Made by a program: the position numbers and the translations under genes
The notes under the pieces: generated by a model
Databases searched by the model: none
The model's input: only the letters and a program-made list of their open reading frames with translations
What the model was told of the DNA's origin: nothing
From: an uncultured Burkholderiales bacterium
GTDB taxonomy: Bacteria > Pseudomonadota > Gammaproteobacteria > Burkholderiales > Burkholderiaceae_C
NCBI GenBank assembly: GCA_903952885.1
Contig: CAJBHE010000249.1
Location: 1-10,741, forward strand
DNA: 10,741 nucleotides
Direction: 5' to 3'
Shown: in pieces, positions 7,192-10,741 of the stretch
Layout of the letters: the number at the start of each line of letters is the position of its first letter
Numbering within the stretch: the stretch's first letter is position 1

Positions 7192-7724
7192 TTGATTCCT
7201 GACGTATAAGTTTCGGCCGCCTCTGCAAAGCCTTTGTCATTGGCTTGCGCATACACCGCAGCTTGGTAAATCGTTTGCTTAGTAATAAACCATATGAATT
7301 GTGTTTGATGCGCGTGTGTTGTAACTCGCGTCATCAAGGCTTGGGAGGGTTTGCCACCTTTGATCAGTCGTGGTTCAGAAACCGTTTGTAATTCTGTGGC
7401 TTGGAGCGAAGCCAAGCTCGCCAATCGCCATGCATCACGCAATTCTTGGGTTGAACCATTAGGCGGCACGGTCAATTCAGCCAGTGCAAAGTTCATATTT
7501 CCTGCTTCGCATGCCTGCATGTGTATCTGTGTCGAAACGTCTTTCAAATGGACCCGTAAGCTCACGGATCGTGTAGCTTGCTCGGGTTTACACGGCATCA
7601 AGACTTGAACTTCGCTGTCGCTTGACGTCACCATGCGCCAGTTCAGCTCAGGTGTACATCCGAGCAATACGGGCACACTGACCAAGCACAACCAATATTT
7701 AAAGAAGTATGTCAATCTCAACAA
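7182..7724 (-). CDS. Predicted lipoprotein of unknown function
   Basis: This 180-residue protein starts with a short basic region, a hydrophobic stretch (11-21) and a lipobox LLGC with the acylated cysteine at position 23. It is therefore probably a membrane-anchored lipoprotein facing the periplasm. The mature part is polar and mixed, with two further cysteines (in MPCKP and MQACEAG) that could form a disulfide. I do not recognise the family. The only possible starts before the lipobox are TTG codons (7724, 7721, 7715). A TAG lies two codons upstream, and the first ATG (residue 31) would remove the signal. The 3' end overlaps the MFS start by 10 bp, so the two are likely expressed together. 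Confidence 0.75.
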   Translation of the reverse strand: MLRLTYFFKYWLCLVSVPVLLGCTPELNWRMVTSSDSEVQVLMPCKPEQATRSVSLRVHLKDVSTQIHMQACEAGNMNFALAELTVPPNGSTQELRDAWRLASLASLQATELQTVSEPRLIKGGKPSQALMTRVTTHAHQTQFIWFITKQTIYQAAVYAQANDKGFAEAAETYTSGIKWP

Positions 7725-7739
7725 GATCTAAACGTAATA

Positions 7740-7745
7740 ACTATA
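7740..7745 (-). promoter_or_regulatory. Candidate -10 box for the lipoprotein/MFS/PTS genes
   Basis: On the minus strand TATAGT matches the sigma70 -10 consensus at five of six bases and sits about 15 bp before the TTG at 7724, implying a very short leader. No good -35 is seen 16-18 bp upstream; that position falls in the stem of the cytochrome c' terminator hairpin. The call is tentative. Confidence 0.25.
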
Positions 7746-7752
7746 TTAAATG

Positions 7753-7778
7753 GGGCTCCAAACGCTGTGATGGAGCCC
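7753..7778 (-). terminator. Hairpin terminator after the cytochrome c' gene
   Basis: A perfect 8-bp inverted repeat, GGGCTCCA (7753-7760) and TGGAGCCC (7771-7778), encloses a 10-nt loop, 24 bp after the cytochrome c' stop on the minus strand. The following minus-strand bases (CATTTAATATAG) are AT-rich but lack a clean T-run, so termination may be only partial. Confidence 0.55.
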
Positions 7779-7801
7779 ATCATTTAGTTATCACAAAAGA
7801 A

Positions 7802-8254
7802 TCATTTGCTGCGGAAGTCATCGTGGCAAGTTTTGCAGGTGCCAGCTGTTGCGTTGAACGCTGATTTGAATGCGTCTTCCTTACCACCTTTGGCTGCAAC
7901 AACTAATTTGGCGGACTCGAGCTGAAATTTTTCTGAGTTTTCTTTGAACTTCGCGTTTTGTGTCCAAATCTCACTTTTTGCTCGCGTATCGCCTGTGTCA
8001 GTGCCCTCGCCAAAAGCTGCCCAAGGCAGTTTGGCCATCACTGCCACAACTTCTGCATTTTCAGTAGCCACTTTGCTATCAAATGGCACTCGACCTTGCG
8101 CCATAGCGCCTAAACGTCCAAAGTGCGCGCCGGCTACAGTAAAGACAGCTTTACGGTACTTAACAGCATCTTCAGGCTTAGCAAATTGTGCTGAAGCTGA
8201 AAAACTAATGGCTGAGGCACTGACCGCCAACAAAGAAAGCATGATTTTTTTCAT
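7802..8254 (-). CDS. Cytochrome c' (class II cytochrome c)
   Basis: This is a periplasmic c-type cytochrome of 150 residues. A signal peptide (basic KK, hydrophobic core, SASA before Gln23) predicts cleavage after residue 22. The heme motif CKTCH (Cys140, Cys143, His144) lies at the extreme C-terminus, which defines class II and cytochrome c'. The mature region of about 128 residues fits the four-helix bundle of the family. Cytochromes c' bind NO and CO and are linked to NO tolerance or electron transfer, but the physiological role here is not shown by sequence. The ATG at 8254 has AAGGAAAA upstream at a suitable distance. It is transcribed divergently from a cytochrome b561-type gene, a pairing that suggests they work together. 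Confidence 0.92.
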   Translation of the reverse strand: MKKIMLSLLAVSASAISFSASAQFAKPEDAVKYRKAVFTVAGAHFGRLGAMAQGRVPFDSKVATENAEVVAVMAKLPWAAFGEGTDTGDTRAKSEIWTQNAKFKENSEKFQLESAKLVVAAKGGKEDAFKSAFNATAGTCKTCHDDFRSK

Positions 8255-8293
8255 GGTTCATTTTCCTTTTCGAGGTTAAAAATACTGTTCTGC

Positions 8294-8334
8294 TTTCAAT
8301 GAGTTTACGATCAGTCATTGAAATGTTTCATTCA
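8294..8334. promoter_or_regulatory. Inverted-repeat operator candidate between the cytochrome genes
   Basis: TTTCAATGA (8294-8302) and TCATTGAAA (8315-8323) form a perfect 9-bp inverted repeat, with centres 21 bp apart, two helical turns. The second arm runs into an overlapping palindrome TGAAA-TG-TTTCA (8319-8330), and TTTCATTCA (8326-8334) looks like a third related half-site. The cluster lies in the 97-bp gap between the cytochrome c' and cytochrome b genes, a natural place for one regulator to control both. The sequence does not fit the FNR/CRP consensus (TTGAT-N4-ATCAA or TGTGA-N6-TCACA), and I cannot name the regulator. As RNA it could also form a hairpin in the leader of either transcript. 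Confidence 0.5.
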
Positions 8335-8351
8335 CAATTTAACACCCTACT

Positions 8352-9035
8352 ATGACATCAAGTACCAATCTCCGTCTCATACGTGTCTGGGATTTGCCCA
8401 CGCGTGTTTTCCACGCTCTGCTGATCACCGCTGTTGCGGGTCTGTTCATCACTGGCGAAATTGGCGACGACCTGATGAAATTTCATTTCTGGTTTGGATA
8501 CGGTGTTTTATCCTTGCTTTTTTTCAGAGTGATCTGGGGGTTTTGGGGTGGACACTGGTCTAGATTTGTGAATTTTTTTCCAGCGCCAACCCATGTGCTG
8601 GCTTACATCAATGACTTTATACACGGCAACCACAAACCCACCGTTGGACACAACCCTATGGGTGCACTTTCTGTCTTTTTCATGTTGGTGGCTTTGTTGA
8701 TGCAAGTGTTCAGTGGCTTGATGAGTGATGATGAAATTACCAATGCTGGTCCATGGGCCAGTTTGGTTTCCTCAGACTGGGTATCTTTCGCAACAAATTA
8801 CCACACAGAAATAGGCAGCACCGCTTTAATAGCTTTGTTAGTTTTGCATTTGGGATCGGTGTTGTATTACAAATACTTTAAACACGAAGATCTGCTCACA
8901 CCTATGCTCAAGGGTGACAAACATTTGCCATCTGACACACCCGCATCCCGCGACAGCCCAACCTCACGCCTGTTTGCTGTGGGCGTTTGGTTGGGTTGTG
9001 CCTATGCGGTCTTTAGATTGGTGAATTGGGCCTAA
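8352..9035 (+). CDS. Cytochrome b561-type membrane protein
   Basis: This 227-residue inner-membrane b-type cytochrome resembles the CybH/Ni-Fe hydrogenase cytochrome b family. The N-terminus RVWDLPTRVFHALL is the family signature. Hydrophobic helices lie at about 21-35, 46-66, 103-123, 156-173 and 206-224. Candidate heme ligands are His21, His45, His151 and His166; His100 lies in GHNPMGALSV. No hydrogenase genes are nearby, so it probably passes electrons between the quinone pool and a periplasmic partner, most likely the divergent cytochrome c'. The ATG at 8352 has no Shine-Dalgarno sequence, but no other ATG precedes the conserved N-terminal motif. The stop lies one base from the end of the convergent peroxiredoxin gene. 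Confidence 0.9.
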   Translation: MTSSTNLRLIRVWDLPTRVFHALLITAVAGLFITGEIGDDLMKFHFWFGYGVLSLLFFRVIWGFWGGHWSRFVNFFPAPTHVLAYINDFIHGNHKPTVGHNPMGALSVFFMLVALLMQVFSGLMSDDEITNAGPWASLVSSDWVSFATNYHTEIGSTALIALLVLHLGSVLYYKYFKHEDLLTPMLKGDKHLPSDTPASRDSPTSRLFAVGVWLGCAYAVFRLVNWA

Positions 9036-9036
9036 A

Positions 9037-9543
9037 TTAACCCTTGGCTTGTGCCAGCAGCGTTTCTGCGTTGCTCACTTCAAACTTACCTGGAGCTTCA
9101 GCATTCAAGGCTACAACTTTGCCATCTTTGACCAACATGGAGTAACGGTCGCTACGCACACCCATGCCTCTGGCTGACAGATCTAAAACCAAGCCTGTGG
9201 CTTTGGCGAAATCAGCGCTGCCATCACCCAACATGCGCACTTTACCGTGGGTGTGTTGCTCACGGGCCCAAGCACCCATCACAAAGGCGTCGTTCACGCT
9301 CAAGCACCAGATTTCATCAACGCCAGCAGCCTTGAACTGTTCGTAATGTTCAACATAGCCGGGCACGTGCTTGGCTGAACAGGTTGGCGTGAACGCACCT
9401 GGCAAAGCAAACAAGGCAATAGTTTTGCCAGCTGTGGCTTTGGCCACATCTACCGCGTTCGGGCCAATGCTGCAACCTTCACCTTCGACCTCTGAGTATT
9501 CCATCAGGGTGGTGTGCGGCAGGGTATCTCCAACTTTGATCAT
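9037..9543 (-). CDS. Peroxiredoxin, Prx5 / type II family
   Basis: This 168-residue thiol peroxidase reduces hydrogen and organic peroxides. The peroxidatic Cys55 is in PGAFTPTCS, the Prx5 active-site motif. Arg130 (GVRSDRYSML) is the expected conserved arginine. Cys80 lies 25 residues after Cys55, the same spacing as the two cysteines of plant type II peroxiredoxins, so it may act as resolving cysteine. Cys24 is an additional thiol. No glutaredoxin domain is fused. The ATG at 9543 follows TGGAGACACC, a good ribosome site. The gene sits downstream of the rpsQ terminator on the same strand, with only about 30 bp between hairpin and start codon. Confidence 0.95.
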   Translation of the reverse strand: MIKVGDTLPHTTLMEYSEVEGEGCSIGPNAVDVAKATAGKTIALFALPGAFTPTCSAKHVPGYVEHYEQFKAAGVDEIWCLSVNDAFVMGAWAREQHTHGKVRMLGDGSADFAKATGLVLDLSARGMGVRSDRYSMLVKDGKVVALNAEAPGKFEVSNAETLLAQAKG

Positions 9544-9574
9544 GGTGTCTCCAAATCTATGACGTTACAAAAAC

Positions 9575-9603
9575 AAAAACGACCCACATTGTGGGTCGTT
9601 TTT
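9575..9603. terminator. Rho-independent terminator after rpsQ
   Basis: ACGACCCAC (9579-9587) and GTGGGTCGT (9591-9599) form a perfect 9-bp GC-rich stem with a 3-nt loop. A-runs before it and T-runs after it (9575-9578, 9600-9603) extend the pairing. On the minus strand the stem is followed by TTTTTGTTT, so it is a classical terminator for the ribosomal protein operon. The symmetrical T-run means it would also work on the plus strand. Confidence 0.9.
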
Positions 9604-9614
9604 CTTGGCCTTGC

Positions 9615-9628
9615 AGAGCCGAAGCCCT
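9615..9628 (-). other. UUCG tetraloop hairpin downstream of rpsQ
   Basis: In the minus-strand transcript AGGGC-UUCG-GCUCU forms a 5-bp stem (one G-U pair) closed as C(UUCG)G, the exceptionally stable tetraloop. It starts 7 nt after the rpsQ stop and lies before the main terminator hairpin. It has no T-run of its own, so a role in stabilising or processing the 3' end is more likely than termination. Confidence 0.5.
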
Positions 9629-9635
9629 TTGGTAT

Positions 9636-9905
9636 TTAAACCTCAGCAGCTTTCTCAACCAAACGGGTGGCTACCCAATTTTTGGTTTTCGAAATTGGCT
9701 TGCTTTCAGTGATCTCGATCATGTCGCCCAAGTGGTATTCACCTGTTTCGTCATGTGCGTGATACTTGCTTGATTTAGCAACAATCTTGCCGTAGAGGGC
9801 GTGTTTCACACGACGCTCAACGAGCACTGTCACTGTTTTAGCGCGCTTGTCGCTAACCACCTTGCCAACCAAGGTGCGCTTGAGGGATTTTTTAGCTTCC
9901 GTCAT
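9636..9905 (-). CDS. rpsQ: 30S ribosomal protein S17
   Basis: S17 is a primary 16S rRNA-binding protein of the small subunit. The 89-residue sequence shows the family core: LVGKVVSDKRAKTVTVLVERR (12-32), a KYHAHDE loop (47-53) and GDMIEITESKPISKTKNW (60-77), which is the PROSITE-type S17 region. Its size is normal. The ATG at 9905 has GGAG six nt upstream, and the gap after rpmC is 9 bp. It is the last gene of the S10-type operon here: hairpins and a peroxiredoxin gene follow, whereas rplN would follow in the E. coli arrangement. Confidence 0.98.
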   Translation of the reverse strand: MTEAKKSLKRTLVGKVVSDKRAKTVTVLVERRVKHALYGKIVAKSSKYHAHDETGEYHLGDMIEITESKPISKTKNWVATRLVEKAAEV

Positions 9906-9914
9906 GTTTGCTCC

Positions 9915-10121
9915 TTAAGCTTTCGGGGTTGCAGCGGCTTGCTTTTCAGCAAGGATTGTTTTCGCACGTGCAATGCTGCGGCGTGTAGAACGCAGTTGTG
10001 ACGTGTTGTTGAGTTGTTGCGTACCTTTTTGCATGCGCAAGCCAAAGTGAGCTTTTTGCAACTCTTTGACTTCTACTTCGAGGCCGGCAACGTCTTTTTG
10101 GCGCAGTTCAGCAGCTTTCAT
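9915..10121 (-). CDS. rpmC: 50S ribosomal protein L29
   Basis: L29 is a small two-helix protein near the peptide exit tunnel of the large subunit. The 68-residue product begins MKAAELRQKDVAGLEVEVKE, and its second half contains the conserved QLRSTRRSIARAKTIL region (42-57). The Ala/Lys-rich C-terminus (KQAAATPKA) is slightly longer than in E. coli (63 aa). The ATG at 10121 follows AGGAGAAATAAGAA, a strong ribosome site. It lies between rplP (17 bp gap) and rpsQ (9 bp gap) in the normal S10 order. Confidence 0.97.
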   Translation of the reverse strand: MKAAELRQKDVAGLEVEVKELQKAHFGLRMQKGTQQLNNTSQLRSTRRSIARAKTILAEKQAAATPKA

Positions 10122-10138
10122 TTCTTATTTCTCCTGAA

Positions 10139-10555
10139 TTACTGGCCGATCATGCGAGCCACGAAAGTGGTACGCAAGGGCAACTTTGCAGCGGCCAGAC
10201 GGAATGCTTCACGGGCCAACTCTTCAGGGACGCCTACGATTTCGTAGAGGACCTTGCCAGGTTGGATCTCTGCCACGTAGTACTCGGGGTTACCTTTACC
10301 GTTACCCATACGCACTTCAGCAGGCTTTTGGGAGATCGGCTTGTCAGGGAACACACGAATCCAGATACGGCCGCCACGTTTGACGTGACGGGAAATCGCA
10401 CGACGTGCGGCTTCAATCTGGCGGGCCGTCAGACGGCCACGATCGGTGGATTTCAGACCGAAGTCACCGAATGCAACGGTGTTACCACGTGTTGCGATGC
10501 CGGTGTTGCGGCCTTTTTGTTCTTTGCGGTATTTACGGCGTGCTGGTTGCAGCAT
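10139..10555 (-). CDS. rplP: 50S ribosomal protein L16
   Basis: L16 binds 23S rRNA near the A site and is needed for late assembly of the large subunit. The 138-residue product starts MLQPARRKYRKEQKGR. It contains GRLTARQIEAARRAISRH (40-57), RIWIRVFPDKPISQKP (63-78) and RMGNGKGNPEYYVA (82-95), all hallmarks of bacterial L16, and the length is close to the E. coli protein (136). The ATG at 10555 is two bases after the rpsC stop. Its AGGAGAA ribosome site (10561-10567) lies within the last codons of rpsC, so translation of the two genes should be coupled. Confidence 0.99.
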   Translation of the reverse strand: MLQPARRKYRKEQKGRNTGIATRGNTVAFGDFGLKSTDRGRLTARQIEAARRAISRHVKRGGRIWIRVFPDKPISQKPAEVRMGNGKGNPEYYVAEIQPGKVLYEIVGVPEELAREAFRLAAAKLPLRTTFVARMIGQ

Positions 10556-10557
10556 GC

Positions 10558-10741
10558 TTATTCTCCTGTTCCGTCCGCAGCCGTGCCAGTGGATGCGGGC
10601 GCGGCAACCTTGCGGACGCGCTTGACGGCAGTTTTAGGGGCATCAACAGCTTCAGCGGGTTTATCGCTGCCATCCGTTGGTGCGGCATTGGTACCTGCAG
10701 GGCGACGAGCGCCGCTGCGTGCGGGACGATCACCGGTAGGG
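10558..10741 (-). CDS. rpsC: 30S ribosomal protein S3, C-terminal tail (partial)
   Basis: An open frame enters from the right edge and ends in TAA at 10558-10560. It encodes the last 60 residues of a protein rich in Ala, Pro, Gly, Arg and Lys (for example RPARSGARRPAG, then VKRVRKVAAPA, ending TAADGTGE). Nothing in this tail is a conserved domain. The call rests on its position immediately before rplP in the S10 operon and on the known low-complexity C-terminal extension of S3 in Comamonadaceae-type bacteria. The conserved KH and S3 domains lie outside the window. E. coli S3 (233 aa) has no comparable extension. Confidence 0.88.
   Translation of the reverse strand, partial: PTGDRPARSGARRPAGTNAAPTDGSDKPAEAVDAPKTAVKRVRKVAAPASTGTAADGTGE

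Noticed and set aside
8547..8565. G-rich stretch GGGGGTTTTGGGG in the cytochrome b gene as a possible quadruplex
   Set aside because: It has only two runs of four or more G. The neighbouring G pairs are too short for a convincing quadruplex, and the stretch encodes the conserved WGFWGG region.
10533..10733. 66-codon minus-strand frame across the rpsC/rplP junction
   Set aside because: It is out of frame with the S3 tail and overlaps the rplP start and its ribosome site. The S3 frame explains this region.
1..10741. Search by eye for CRISPR arrays, insertion sequences, tRNA genes, phage genes or defence systems
   Set aside because: There are no spaced direct repeats, no transposase or integrase frames and no cloverleaf-like segments. 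Nearly all sequence is accounted for by recognisable genes.

Overview
The window looks like an ordinary chromosomal segment of a betaproteobacterium, most likely Burkholderiales and probably Comamonadaceae (Limnohabitans/Rhodoferax-like). The basis is the DUF493-lipB-lipA order, the EIIA(Man)-HPr-EI phosphorelay without a sugar permease, the C-terminal-heme cytochrome c' paired with a cytochrome b561, an S3 protein with a long Ala/Pro-rich tail, and moderate GC. The assignment comes from gene content and protein character; no search was run.

Layout. (1) 16-1363, minus strand: atpB and atpI, the promoter-proximal end of the F-type ATP synthase operon, which continues off the left edge. (2) 1474-3471, plus strand: a DUF493/YbeD regulator-like gene, lipB and lipA, which together make and insert the lipoyl cofactor. 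They diverge from the atp operon across 110 bp. (3) 3461-7724, minus strand: five closely packed genes encoding a lipoprotein of unknown function, an MFS transporter, EIIA(Man), HPr and Enzyme I. ptsI converges on lipA and overlaps it by 11 bp. (4) 7802-9035: a divergent cytochrome c'/cytochrome b561 pair with a perfect 9-bp inverted repeat between them. (5) 9037-9543, minus strand: a Prx5-type peroxiredoxin. (6) 9636 to the right edge, minus strand: rpsQ, rpmC, rplP and the 3' end of rpsC, the distal part of the S10 ribosomal protein operon, ending in a strong hairpin terminator.

How the genes work together. The atp, lip and ribosomal blocks are core housekeeping. The PTS block is a complete phosphate chain (PEP to EI to HPr to EIIA) with no EIIB or EIIC here, which points to a regulatory role; its HPr keeps both His15 and a Ser46-type site. 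The two cytochromes probably act as a membrane b-type and periplasmic c-type electron-transfer or gas-binding pair. Coding density is very high and no gene-free stretch exceeds 110 bp. No mobile element, CRISPR array, tRNA or rRNA was seen. The window holds no obvious new defence or biosynthetic system. The most interesting points are the lipoprotein/MFS/PTS gene run, the operator-like repeats between the cytochrome genes, and the terminator/peroxiredoxin junction after rpsQ.
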